Assembly: GCA_021323535.1 (NCBI GenBank)
Contig: JAJONO010000010.1
Location: 1 to 64,000, forward strand
DNA: 64,000 nt
DNA from: Bacteroidota bacterium
GTDB taxonomy: Bacteria > Bacteroidota > Bacteroidia > B-17B0 > Aurantibacillaceae
Reading direction: 5' to 3'
Below are positions 50,560 through 58,773 of the stretch, piece after piece (within the stretch, counting starts at the first letter, position 1; each line of letters starts with the position of its first letter). Both the position numbers and the translations under genes were made by a program. The notes under the pieces were generated by a model that had not been told where the DNA came from, searched no databases, and saw nothing but the letters and a program-made list of their open reading frames with translations.

Positions 50560-52146
50560 TTAGAATGGAGGCTCTTTAAAATCTTCTATATCGTTTCTCT
50601 TAATAATATCGTTGTTGTTATCATCTACTTTATCCCAATTCTTCGATGCAACAGTTTTCGTTCCTTTATCAATTAAGAAATCAGTGTTTTGTTCAAGTCC
50701 ACCCGAACTTGTATTACTTCCACTGTAAATGCTTTCTCCTTCGGTATAATCGAGATCCGCAAATTTCGCGAACTGCCCTATAAATCTCAATTTAACGGTT
50801 TCCAATGCCCCGTGCCTGTTCTTGGCAATGATCACCTCTGCTCGTCCTCGTGTAGGTTCGTTATTTTCATCCACTTCCAATCCGTAATATTCAGGACGGT
50901 AAATAAACATTACCATATCCGCATCCTGCTCAATAGCTCCCGATTCACGAAGATCACTCAACTGCGGACGTTTGCTTCCACCCGGTCTGTTCTCTACCTG
51001 GCGGCTTAACTGAGAAAGCGCAATGATCGGAATTTCAAGTTCCTTAGCAAGACTTTTTAATCCGCGTGAAATCTGACTGATCTCCTGTTCACGGTTTCCT
51101 TTTCCATCCGGACCACCGCTCATTAACTGAAGGTAGTCAATGATGATAAGCTCCACTTTTTGATTTTCTTTCAAACGACGGGCCTTGGCACGCAATTCGA
51201 AAATAGAAAGAGCCGGCGTGTCGTCAATAAATAAAGGTGCGACCGCGAGTTTTTTAATACGCTCATTCAGCTGAACAAATTCGTGGTTATCTAAATTTCC
51301 TTTTAAGATCTTATCCTGCGCTATTTCTGTTTCACTGGAGATCAAACGTTTTACCAGCTGCAAACTGCTCATCTCTAAACTGAAGATAGCAACCGGTTTA
51401 TTGAATTCAACAGCAGCGTTTTTTGCCATAGAAACAACGAATGCCGTTTTTCCCATACCAGGACGTGCGGCAAGAATAAGAAGATCGGATTTCTGCCACC
51501 CTCCTGTAATACGATCCATTGCCGTAAAGCCAGATGGAACACCAAGGAGACCATCGGTTTGATTAGCAGCAGTTTCAATTTCTTCGATAGCTTTTGCAAT
51601 GAGCGTACTCATTTTATCGTGCTGTTTTCGAACATTTGAATCGAGGATCTCGAAAATATTTTTCGTAGTCTCATCAAGTAATTCAAAAACATCGGTAGAA
51701 TCCTCGTAAGCAGTTTTAATAGTATCGGTGCTAATGCGGATCAACTCGCGCTGTAAATATTTTTGCGCTACAATGCGTGCGTGAAATTCGATATTAGCGG
51801 AAGATGCAATGCGATTTGTAAGAGCGGAAACATAATAAGCTCCTCCAACAATTTCAAGCTCACTGGTGCGTTTAAGCTCCTGTGTAACGGTTAAGATGTC
51901 TACCGGCTCTGAACGGTTAAATAAAGAAACCATTGCCGCAAAAACGCGGCCGTTCTGCTCTTTATAAAATGCTTCCGGACTTAATATATCAATTACGGTA
52001 CTGAGTGCTTCTTTTTCAAGCAACATAGCGCCAAGCACTGCTTCTTCCAATTCAACCGCCTGCGGAGGCAGTTTTCCTAGTTCGCTTGCAGTGTTGGAGG
52101 TACTGAAAGTTCTTTTTCGTGTTTTATTTTGGTTATCCTGGTTCAT
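50560..52146 (-). CDS. dnaB: Replicative DNA helicase
   Basis: A 528-aa hexameric helicase that unwinds DNA at the replication fork. The N-terminal domain begins LPPQAVELEEAVLGAMLLEK, which binds primase. The RecA-like domain has Walker A LAARPGMGKTAFVVSMAKN, the DnaB motif SLEMSSLQLVKRLIS, Walker B VELIIIDYLQLM, and LSQLSRQVENRPG plus DLRESGAIEQDADMVMFIYR. The C-terminal tail is acidic. There is no intein, which is a frequent insertion in this gene. A promoter (TTTA, 19-bp spacer, CACATTTG) and DnaA-box-like sites precede it, and a hairpin follows, so it is monocistronic. Confidence 0.96.
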   Translation of the reverse strand: MNQDNQNKTRKRTFSTSNTASELGKLPPQAVELEEAVLGAMLLEKEALSTVIDILSPEAFYKEQNGRVFAAMVSLFNRSEPVDILTVTQELKRTSELEIVGGAYYVSALTNRIASSANIEFHARIVAQKYLQRELIRISTDTIKTAYEDSTDVFELLDETTKNIFEILDSNVRKQHDKMSTLIAKAIEEIETAANQTDGLLGVPSGFTAMDRITGGWQKSDLLILAARPGMGKTAFVVSMAKNAAVEFNKPVAIFSLEMSSLQLVKRLISSETEIAQDKILKGNLDNHEFVQLNERIKKLAVAPLFIDDTPALSIFELRAKARRLKENQKVELIIIDYLQLMSGGPDGKGNREQEISQISRGLKSLAKELEIPIIALSQLSRQVENRPGGSKRPQLSDLRESGAIEQDADMVMFIYRPEYYGLEVDENNEPTRGRAEVIIAKNRHGALETVKLRFIGQFAKFADLDYTEGESIYSGSNTSSGGLEQNTDFLIDKGTKTVASKNWDKVDDNNNDIIKRNDIEDFKEPPF

Positions 52147-52168
52147 TACTGGGGATTAAAGGGGGAGG

Positions 52169-52199
52169 CAAATGTGCGATTAAATTGGCGTTTCTTAAA
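52169..52199 (-). promoter_or_regulatory. Promoter of dnaB
   Basis: On the minus strand TTTA (52196-52199), a 19-base spacer and CACATTTG (52169-52176) resemble the Bacteroidota promoter with one mismatch in each element. It is 22 bases before the ATG at 52146. Confidence 0.45.
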
Positions 52200-52220
52200 T
52201 TTACGAAATCGCTTACCTTG

Positions 52221-52238
52221 TTATCAACTTGTGTATAA
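52221..52238. promoter_or_regulatory. Pair of DnaA-box-like sites upstream of dnaB
   Basis: The 18-bp sequence TTATCAACTTGTGTATAA contains TTATACACA on the minus strand (52230-52238), a full match to the relaxed DnaA-box consensus TTAT(A/C)CACA, facing TTATCAACT (52221-52229, 7 of 9). The sites lie just upstream of the dnaB -33 element. Confidence 0.4.
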
Positions 52239-52426
52239 CTATTATCTGTATGTCTAAGCCCAACAAAATCAATAGCATCAAGGCATCGAACATGTTCATA
52301 AATCCAAAAATCACTTCTTAACAAAGAGCGTGTTAGAGAATTGTTCATTGTTTAACTCGATTCATTTTCAATTAATTAAACTTTTGGGCAAAATTTGTAT
52401 TTGATTTGTTATAAATAATATTTTCT

Positions 52427-53371
52427 ATGCGTGTTCTTCTTATCGATTCCAATCACCCTGTGCTTCACGAAACTTTACAACTGGCCGGATTTACCTGTGA
52501 CCCTTACTGGGACAAGTCTGCAGACGAACTTCAGAAACTTCTTCCGCAATATGATGCCTGTGTAATCAGAAGTAAATTCAAAATCACGAAAGAAATTATT
52601 GATCAATGTCCGAATCTTAAATGCATTGGTCGCGTTGGTGCAGGAATGGAAAACATTGATCATGTTTACGCTGCATCAAAAAAAATAATCTGCGTAAATG
52701 CTCCTGAAGGTAACCGCGACGCAGTTGGCGAGCATGCTTTAGGAATGTTACTTATGCTGATGAATAATCTGAAGAAGGCCGATGCTGAAGTACGCAACAA
52801 CATTTGGTTACGTGCCGAAAACAGAGGTTATGAAATTACAGGCAAAACAGTTGGCATTATCGGATACGGATTTATGGGCAGCAGCTTCGCGCAGAAATTA
52901 AAAGGTTTTGATTGTAACATTCTCGCCTACGATAAATATAAAACAGATATCTCAACTGATTTTGTAAAACAGGTTGAATTGCACGAGCTATTCAACGAGT
53001 GTGATATTGTAAGTCTGCACGTTCCGCTAACTCCTGAAACTGAATTCATGATCAATTCAGAATTCATTTCAAAATTCAAAAAACCTTTTTATATCATTAA
53101 TACTGCAAGAGGAAAATGTCTCAACACTTCTGATCTGGTAGATGCTATTAAAAGTGGAAAAGTAAGAGGCGCCTGCCTCGATGTTCTGGAATACGAATCG
53201 GTTTCATTCTCAAAAACAGATCTTTCAAAAACTCCGGAACCTATGCAGTTCCTAATTAAATCTGACAAGGTTATTCTTAGTCCGCACATTGCCGGGTGGA
53301 CACACGAGAGCAATTTCAAAATGAGTAAGATTGTAGCTGAGAAGATGGTTAAGGTTTTGAGTGGCATATAA
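52427..53371 (+). CDS. D-isomer-specific 2-hydroxyacid dehydrogenase (SerA-like)
   Basis: A 314-aa NAD-dependent dehydrogenase. The catalytic domain holds the Arg in CIGRVGAGMENIDH. The nucleotide-binding motif is VGIIGYGFMGSSFAQKL, slightly unusual in having GYGFMG where GxGxxG is expected (GYG-FMG still fits). Then come SLHVPLTPETEFMI, INTARGKCLN (Arg/Glu region) and the catalytic His in LSPHIAGWTHES. The closest type is D-3-phosphoglycerate dehydrogenase of serine synthesis, but it lacks the C-terminal ACT domain and no serC is adjacent. The substrate stays open. It is followed directly by the 201-bp inverted-repeat element. Confidence 0.85.
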   Translation: MRVLLIDSNHPVLHETLQLAGFTCDPYWDKSADELQKLLPQYDACVIRSKFKITKEIIDQCPNLKCIGRVGAGMENIDHVYAASKKIICVNAPEGNRDAVGEHALGMLLMLMNNLKKADAEVRNNIWLRAENRGYEITGKTVGIIGYGFMGSSFAQKLKGFDCNILAYDKYKTDISTDFVKQVELHELFNECDIVSLHVPLTPETEFMINSEFISKFKKPFYIINTARGKCLNTSDLVDAIKSGKVRGACLDVLEYESVSFSKTDLSKTPEPMQFLIKSDKVILSPHIAGWTHESNFKMSKIVAEKMVKVLSGI

Positions 53372-53373
53372 AT

Positions 53374-53574
53374 TCACATTCAACTACGTTGTGGTTGTTT
53401 TACGAAAACCTGCGGTTTTCTATTCACATTCATCCCTTCAGGATTGACGGTAAACTCTGGATTTTAATCCGCTTAAATGTCCGTAAATCATATTTGTTGG
53501 GAAGTCAAAAGGACTTCAATGTTGTAGCATAATGAAATTTATGCGTTACAACCACAACGTGGCTGAATGTAAAT
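53374..53574. repeat. 201-bp structured element with 27-bp imperfect terminal inverted repeats
   Basis: The ends 53374-53400 and 53548-53574 are inverted copies with 3 mismatches in 27 bases. Inside are three clear hairpins: GAAAACC/GGTTTTC (53404-53420), GAAGTC/GACTTC (53501-53517) and GCATAA/TTATGC (53527-53544). ATTCACATTCA occurs at 53374 and again at 53422. No coding sequence is seen. It fits a MITE- or REP-type non-autonomous element, or a structured RNA, placed 2 bases after the dehydrogenase stop. Confidence 0.65.
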
Positions 53575-53582
53575 CAGGGTAA

Positions 53583-54086
53583 TTAAAAATCGATCGTAAA
53601 CGTTGGGGTAGTGATAATGTTTGATTTATTACCAGCTTCATCCACTACAAAAAGTGTGTATTTAAACACCTTTACAGAATCGCCGCTTCGGAATGGCCCC
53701 CATGGAAGATACATATCTCCTCTTACAGATTTGTTGCGGTAACTGGGATGATCTTCATTGATCACATTAGGTTGAAGTACGGTTTGTGTAATACGCATGG
53801 TATCATTGGTGATAAGATCCATGATCGGAGTAAACTGTTGGGTAGCTGAATTGAGGTAATAGAAGGTTCCGATAACATTTGGCCCGTTTGCATTGGCGTC
53901 GCGAAAAAGATCACCATCACCATCTTCGTAACTGATCACCATCACAGCAGTATCGTTACCTGCAGTAGTTTTTTTGGCGCCAAAATCTTTGTACTCAATC
54001 GCAGGAACAGGATTTTTGTTTTTGGATTTAACACATGCAAAACCCAAAAGCGCGGTACAGAATATGATCAGAAAAAAACGCATCAA
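53583..54086 (-). CDS. Putative lipoprotein of unknown function
   Basis: A 167-aa protein with a lipoprotein signal: MMRFFLIIFCTALLGFACVK, where LGFAC is the lipobox. The mature part begins with a lysine/proline-rich linker and then a beta-rich domain containing ISYEDGDGDLFRDANANGPN, an Asp/Gly-rich loop that could bind calcium. It ends with a strand pattern like a fibronectin or cadherin-like fold (VFKYTLFVVDEAGNKS). Such small lipoproteins are frequent in Bacteroidota and are not characterised. It is divergent from the LuxE-like gene, with about 52 bases between the starts. Confidence 0.7.
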   Translation of the reverse strand: MMRFFLIIFCTALLGFACVKSKNKNPVPAIEYKDFGAKKTTAGNDTAVMVISYEDGDGDLFRDANANGPNVIGTFYYLNSATQQFTPIMDLITNDTMRITQTVLQPNVINEDHPSYRNKSVRGDMYLPWGPFRSGDSVKVFKYTLFVVDEAGNKSNIITTPTFTIDF

Positions 54087-54138
54087 TCAAAAATCAATAC
54101 ATAAATTTACAAAACTATTGTAAGATACACAAATCGGG

Positions 54139-55125
54139 GTGATCAACATCGACAGGATATTTAACATTAATTCAGAAAGCGAATTTACAGAACTTGCTCT
54201 TGAAATTTTTCGTTTCCAGTATCTCAACAATGCTGTTTACCACGAGTGGACCAACCTTTTAAAAGTGAACGTAAATGATGTAAAATTATTGTCGCAAATT
54301 CCGTTCCTGCCCATAGAATTTTTTAAGAAGAACAAAATTGTTTCCATACCAGATAACGAAAGCACGATCATTTTCACCAGTAGTTCCACCACATCTCAAA
54401 TACCATCGCAGCATTATGTAACTGACATTTCGGTTTACGAAAAGAGCTTCACTAAGGCGTTTGAATTATTTTACGGGCAGCCTGGGGAACTTTGTATCCT
54501 GGCGCTCTTACCAAATTATCTGCAACGCGGTGGCTCATCCCTCGTGTACATGTGCGATAAACTGATCAAGAACTCCCGGCACCCACTCGGAGGATTTTTC
54601 CTGGATAATCTGAATGAACTCATCTCAGTAATTGAAAAATTAAAAAAGGAGAGACAAAAAACCTTACTCATCGGCGTTTCTTATGCCCTCCTGGATCTGG
54701 CAGATACACACATCAAACTGAGCGATTCGTTTATTGTGATGGAAACCGGGGGAATGAAAGGAACGAGGAAGGAACTTCTGAAACAGGAACTTCACCTGCA
54801 ACTTTGTAAAGGCTTCGGAATTGATAAAATTCACAGCGAATATGGCATGACCGAACTCCTGAGTCAGGCTTACAGCATGGGTGACGGAAAATTTTCCTCC
54901 CCGCCATGGATGAAATTCCTGATTCGTGAAGTAACCGACCCTTTGAATATACGCTCCGACCGCAAAACCGGGGGCATAAATGTAATCGACCTGGCTAATC
55001 TTAATTCCTGTTCGTTCATTGCCACCAGCGATCTTGGCCAACTTGACGCTGAAAACAGGCTCGAATTAATGGGCAGGTACGATAATAGTGACGTAAGAGG
55101 CTGCAACCTCATGCTTGGAATCTGA
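54139..55125 (+). CDS. LuxE/PaaK-like acyl-protein synthetase
   Basis: A 328-aa protein starting at GTG. The fold of adenylate-forming acyltransferases of the LuxE family is indicated by IFTSSSTTSQIPSQHYV (nucleotide loop), CILALLPNYLQRGGSSLVYM, VMETGGMKGTRKEL and IHSEYGMTELLSQAY. LuxE activates fatty acids as acyl-AMP for the reductase in luminescent bacteria; homologues without lux genes are common in Bacteroidota, and their acyl acceptors are unknown. No lux reductase or luciferase is present in the window. The next gene, gldF, is 185 bases downstream with its own promoter box. Confidence 0.82.
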   Translation: MINIDRIFNINSESEFTELALEIFRFQYLNNAVYHEWTNLLKVNVNDVKLLSQIPFLPIEFFKKNKIVSIPDNESTIIFTSSSTTSQIPSQHYVTDISVYEKSFTKAFELFYGQPGELCILALLPNYLQRGGSSLVYMCDKLIKNSRHPLGGFFLDNLNELISVIEKLKKERQKTLLIGVSYALLDLADTHIKLSDSFIVMETGGMKGTRKELLKQELHLQLCKGFGIDKIHSEYGMTELLSQAYSMGDGKFSSPPWMKFLIREVTDPLNIRSDRKTGGINVIDLANLNSCSFIATSDLGQLDAENRLELMGRYDNSDVRGCNLMLGI

Positions 55126-55140
55126 TTATAGAAATGGAAG

Positions 55141-55192
55141 ATGGAAAATGGGAAATCCATACATTTTCCATTATACATCTTACATTTTCCAT
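55141..55192. repeat. Hairpin with two competing right arms, upstream of gldF
   Basis: ATGGAAAATG (55141-55150) can pair perfectly with CATTTTCCAT at 55162-55171 or with the second identical copy at 55183-55192. The sequence is between the LuxE-like gene and gldF. It may be a dispersed repeat or part of a terminator. Confidence 0.45.
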
Positions 55193-55289
55193 AAAGTCAT
55201 GTGAGCCAGTTCTTATAGTTTTTGAATCTTTAACGCCCGATTGTTACTATTTTTATTTCACGCTTTATAGCATTATTTGCAATTAAGCT

Positions 55290-55297
55290 TATTTTTG
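55290..55297 (+). promoter_or_regulatory. -7 box for gldF
   Basis: TATTTTTG is a perfect TAnnTTTG match ending 13 bases before the ATG at 55311. Confidence 0.5.
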
Positions 55298-55310
55298 CGG
55301 ACCAACCTTT

Positions 55311-56210
55311 ATGATGAGGATAATTATAACCATTGTTGTTATGTGTCTTGTATGGATACCTTACAAGATGTTGTCTAAAGACAGCGGCATTGTTATGGAT
55401 CTTGTTGTTGCCGCAGTTGGGTATGGCTTATCTCATCTCATTTACAAAGCGAGCGAAATCAAAAACGCTGCTTTCATTCTCTATTTTAAAGAAATAAGAA
55501 GTTTCTTAAGTTCGCTCATCGGTTATATTGCTATCGCGGTTTTTATTACTTTGATCGGTGTTTTCCTGTGGGTGATTCCTTCAGACAGTACCGGCGCCAA
55601 CATTCTCGATAACGGTTTCGCAAACATTGACCCTCTTTTCTCCATTGGTCCATGGGTTTATCTTTTCCTGATCCCAGCCATTACCATGAGAAGTTTTTCA
55701 GAAGAAAAAAAAACAGGGACCATTGAACTGCTCCTTACCAGGCCGCTTAGCGACAGACAGATTGTACTTTCGAAATATTTTGCTGGATTTACCCTTGTTA
55801 TAATTTCTCTTTTACCAACGCTCATTTATTATTACAGCGTAACTGTACTAAGCGCCCAGAAAGGAATTATAGATACCGGTGGAATGTGGGGTTCTTATGT
55901 TGGACTTCTTTTACTCGGCGCGGCTTTTGTAGCAATTGGAATTTTTGCTTCATCTATTGCCGAAAACCAGGTGATCGCGTTCATTATTGCCCTCCTACTC
56001 TGCTTTTTCTGTTTTATTGGATTTGACCTCATCGGCGACAGCGGCTTCTTTGGAAGATTTGACCCTTTTGTAAAAGGACTGGGAATAAACGAACACTACC
56101 TCAGCATGAGTCGTGGTGTTATTGATACACGTGACGCACTCTACTTTATAAGCGCAATTGCTCTTTTTAATCTCTTAACCAAATTAGTTTTACAAAGCAG
56201 AAAATGGTAG
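55311..56210 (+). CDS. gldF: Gliding-motility ABC transporter permease GldF
   Basis: A 299-aa ABC-2 type permease with about seven membrane helices. PWVYLFLIPAITMRSFSEEK and KTGTIELLLTRPLSDRQIVL form the conserved cytoplasmic segment. With GldA (ATPase) and GldG it makes a transporter needed for gliding in Flavobacterium johnsoniae; what it transports is not known. The protein overlaps gldG by 7 bases. gldA is not in the window. In species without gliding the same genes occur, so gliding itself is not proven. Confidence 0.9.
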   Translation: MMRIIITIVVMCLVWIPYKMLSKDSGIVMDLVVAAVGYGLSHLIYKASEIKNAAFILYFKEIRSFLSSLIGYIAIAVFITLIGVFLWVIPSDSTGANILDNGFANIDPLFSIGPWVYLFLIPAITMRSFSEEKKTGTIELLLTRPLSDRQIVLSKYFAGFTLVIISLLPTLIYYYSVTVLSAQKGIIDTGGMWGSYVGLLLLGAAFVAIGIFASSIAENQVIAFIIALLLCFFCFIGFDLIGDSGFFGRFDPFVKGLGINEHYLSMSRGVIDTRDALYFISAIALFNLLTKLVLQSRKW

Positions 56211-57916
56211 AGAAGAAAAAAAATAGCGGCGGAAATAAGGAAAAGGACCTTTCGATTCTCTTCTCAATGATCATGATCATTCTTTTGGTCAATTTCATTG
56301 GATCATTTTATTTTAAGCGTTTCGACCTTACTTCAGAGAAACGTTACACTCTTTCTGAATCCACAAAAAACCTTCTCGGAAATTTAAAGGACGAAGTTCT
56401 TTTTAAAGTTTACCTCAACGGGAACTTTAATCCTGAATTTACCAGACTTCAGAACGAAACCAAAGAAATGCTGGATCAGTTCCACTTCTACTCCAACGGT
56501 AATATTCAATACGAATTCATTAATCCGGGTGAAGGAAAGACACCTGCCGAAAAAGACGCCCTTGAAAAAAGCCTGAAAGAAAAAGGATTAATGCCTGAAC
56601 AAATTGTTGAGAAAAGATCGGACAAGAAGCTGGAAACTAAAGCCTGGCCCGGCGCCATCGTGTCTTACAGCACTAGCGAAGTGCCGTGGCAGATTTTTAA
56701 AAGACAATTGGGATTCAGTCTCGCTGAAAGCGTAAATAAAAGTATTGAAGACATGGAGTACACTTTGGTTTCTACCATTAAACGTTCGCTCCAGGGTAAG
56801 AAAAAAGAAATCACTTTTATTGAAGGACATTATGAACTGGATACTCTACACCAGTATGATTTCATGGCATCGTTGTCGGAATATTATAACGTGAACAGAA
56901 CGCAGATACGCGGACAATTAAGGGCGCTTGAGGGAAGTGACGCTATTGTGATCACTCAGCCAGACAGTTCATTCAGTCAGAAGGATCAATTTATTATTGA
57001 CCAGTATATCATGAACGGTGGAAAAGTATTGTGGCTCATTGATCCCGTTTCTATTAACAGGGATACATTCCAGATGAAAGGATACACTCTTGGTTTGAGC
57101 CGCGAGTTGGGCATTGAAGATATGCTGTACAAGTATGGTGTACGGTTAAACCAGGTGCTTGTTCAGGATTTTCAATGCGCGAAGGCTCCGATCAATGTCA
57201 GTTTCAATAAGAGCATGCCCGACTGGAAAGATTTTCCTTGGGTATATTCACCGCTGATAATGCCCGATAACAACCATCCTATCGTCAGAAATCTCGATCT
57301 TATTAAAATGGAATTTGCCAGCACACTGGATACTGTTACGGCGAAGGGAATTAAAAAAACGATCCTGCTAAGAACTTCCAAGAATTCAAGAACACAGCCA
57401 ACACCTGCCAGAATTTTTCTAGGCTCGGCCATGTATCCTATGCGAGAATCGCAGTTTAACACGCCATATTTGCCCGTTGCCTGTTTGCTCGAAGGTGAGT
57501 TCCATAGCTTTGCTGAGAATAAATATTTCCCGGATACACTCATCAAGGAAAAAAATCTCTTCAAATTTCTTTCTAAAGGAAAAAACACCAAAATGATTGT
57601 GGTTGCAGATGGCGATGTGGCAAGAAACATATGGATGAGAGATAAAGGAAAACCATTTCCATTGGGATGGGATTACTCAACAGGAATGGAATTTGCGAAC
57701 CGGAGTTTTCTTCTTAACTGCGTTAATTATCTTGTAGATGATGAAGGTTTACTTCAGCTACGCTCACGCGAAGTTAAACTGAGACAACTTGATAAAAAGA
57801 AAATTTCGCTTCACAGAAATAAATGGCAAATGATCAATGTAGTAATGCCATTGGTTCTCATAATAGCTCTTGGAATGCTCCAGTTCTGGATCAGGAAGAA
57901 AAAGTATTCATCTTAA
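56204..57916 (+). CDS. gldG: Gliding-motility ABC transporter component GldG
   Basis: A 570-aa protein with an N-terminal membrane helix (MIMIILLVNFIGSFYF) and a C-terminal helix (MINVVMPLVLIIALGMLQFW) framing a large extracytoplasmic domain of the ABC_transp_aux/GldG type: RYTLSESTKNLLGNLKDEVL near the start, ALEGSDAIVITQPDSSFSQK, and YIMNGGKVLWLIDPVSINRD. It works with GldF and GldA. The start codon lies within the gldF end (7-base overlap), so translation is coupled. A dispersed repeat lies after the stop. Confidence 0.92.
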   Translation: MVEKKKNSGGNKEKDLSILFSMIMIILLVNFIGSFYFKRFDLTSEKRYTLSESTKNLLGNLKDEVLFKVYLNGNFNPEFTRLQNETKEMLDQFHFYSNGNIQYEFINPGEGKTPAEKDALEKSLKEKGLMPEQIVEKRSDKKLETKAWPGAIVSYSTSEVPWQIFKRQLGFSLAESVNKSIEDMEYTLVSTIKRSLQGKKKEITFIEGHYELDTLHQYDFMASLSEYYNVNRTQIRGQLRALEGSDAIVITQPDSSFSQKDQFIIDQYIMNGGKVLWLIDPVSINRDTFQMKGYTLGLSRELGIEDMLYKYGVRLNQVLVQDFQCAKAPINVSFNKSMPDWKDFPWVYSPLIMPDNNHPIVRNLDLIKMEFASTLDTVTAKGIKKTILLRTSKNSRTQPTPARIFLGSAMYPMRESQFNTPYLPVACLLEGEFHSFAENKYFPDTLIKEKNLFKFLSKGKNTKMIVVADGDVARNIWMRDKGKPFPLGWDYSTGMEFANRSFLLNCVNYLVDDEGLLQLRSREVKLRQLDKKKISLHRNKWQMINVVMPLVLIIALGMLQFWIRKKKYSS

Positions 57917-57965
57917 ATTTCCATTTGCAAAACCCCGATTGGCAATGAATAATCAGAATTCAATC

Positions 57966-58041
57966 AGTCGCAGATTTCACTTATTTTCACAGATAACTAC
58001 AAACCCAGAATTCTGAAAATTTGTGTAATCTGTGGCTTAAA
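57966..58041. repeat. Dispersed intergenic CACAGAT/ATCTGTG element (copy 2)
   Basis: TTTTCACAGATAACTAC and TTGTGTAATCTGTGGC form an inverted CACAGAT/ATCTGTG pair (57989-57995 and 58028-58034). It is related to 50443-50497 and placed between the convergent gldG and regulator genes, where it could help end transcription. Confidence 0.5.
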
Positions 58042-58053
58042 ACAATAGAGGTT

Positions 58054-58728
58054 TTATTCGAAAAGACTGAAATTGGTCTCCAGCAATTGATTTTTTACTG
58101 CAAACATCACAACACCGGCAGTATTATTTACACCAAGTTTATTCATGATGTTTTTACGGTGCGTATTTACGGTGTGAGTACTGAGTTTTAACTTATCAGC
58201 AATAAGCTTGTTTGATAATCCCTCAGCAATTCCACGGATAATATCGATTTCGCGGTCGGTCACTGACATGCCGTCGCAACCAATGGATTTAATGAAAGAG
58301 TTATTGGTATTGATTTCAGGTGCTGCAGTAAGAAAAGAAACGATTTTTCCACATACAAACTTTTCGCCTTTAATCGTAGAGTTAATAGCTTCAAGAATTT
58401 CTGTTTTATCGCAATCCTTCAAAAGAAAACTGGTAATTCCTGCATTTAAAACTTTATTAAGTTCATTTTTTGCAATCATTTCGGTTATCACAAGAAAACG
58501 GGTTCTTGGAAATTTTCTAACGATTTCTTTTAAGTCAGAACCGCTGATTCCCAGTGTAGTATGATCTGTAATTAAAAGATTTGGTTTAGATAACTGCAGC
58601 TGGCTGATAAGGTCGTTTTTATCGCCGCAAACTGTTGGCACGAGTTCAAAACCTTTCAATTCTCCAACCAAAAGCTCGAGTCCTACACGTGAAAGAAAGT
58701 TTTTATCTGCGATTAATACTTTGACCAT
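58054..58728 (-). CDS. NarL/FixJ-type response regulator
   Basis: A 224-aa two-domain regulator. The receiver domain starts VKVLIADKN (acidic D8), with the phosphorylated Asp in LLITDHTTLG near residue 55 and the switch Lys in FLLKDC near 104. The C-terminal LuxR-type helix-turn-helix is VTDREIDIIRGIAEGLSNKL with LKLSTHTVNTHRKNIMNKLG. No sensor kinase is next to it, so it is an orphan in this window. A perfect TAATTTTG box lies 22 bases upstream of the ATG. The targets are unknown. Confidence 0.92.
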   Translation of the reverse strand: MVKVLIADKNFLSRVGLELLVGELKGFELVPTVCGDKNDLISQLQLSKPNLLITDHTTLGISGSDLKEIVRKFPRTRFLVITEMIAKNELNKVLNAGITSFLLKDCDKTEILEAINSTIKGEKFVCGKIVSFLTAAPEINTNNSFIKSIGCDGMSVTDREIDIIRGIAEGLSNKLIADKLKLSTHTVNTHRKNIMNKLGVNNTAGVVMFAVKNQLLETNFSLFE

Positions 58729-58750
58729 TTTTATTTAGAACAATTTTAAA

Positions 58751-58758
58751 CAAAATTA
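58751..58758 (-). promoter_or_regulatory. -7 box for the NarL-type regulator
   Basis: On the minus strand TAATTTTG is a perfect TAnnTTTG match, 22 bases before the ATG at 58728. Confidence 0.5.
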
Positions 58759-58773
58759 AGGAATAAATCTAAA

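Noticed and set aside
52133-52348. 71-codon minus-strand frame upstream of and overlapping dnaB
   Set aside because: It covers the dnaB promoter and the DnaA-box-like sites and overlaps the dnaB start; no family resemblance was seen, although its composition is fairly protein-like.
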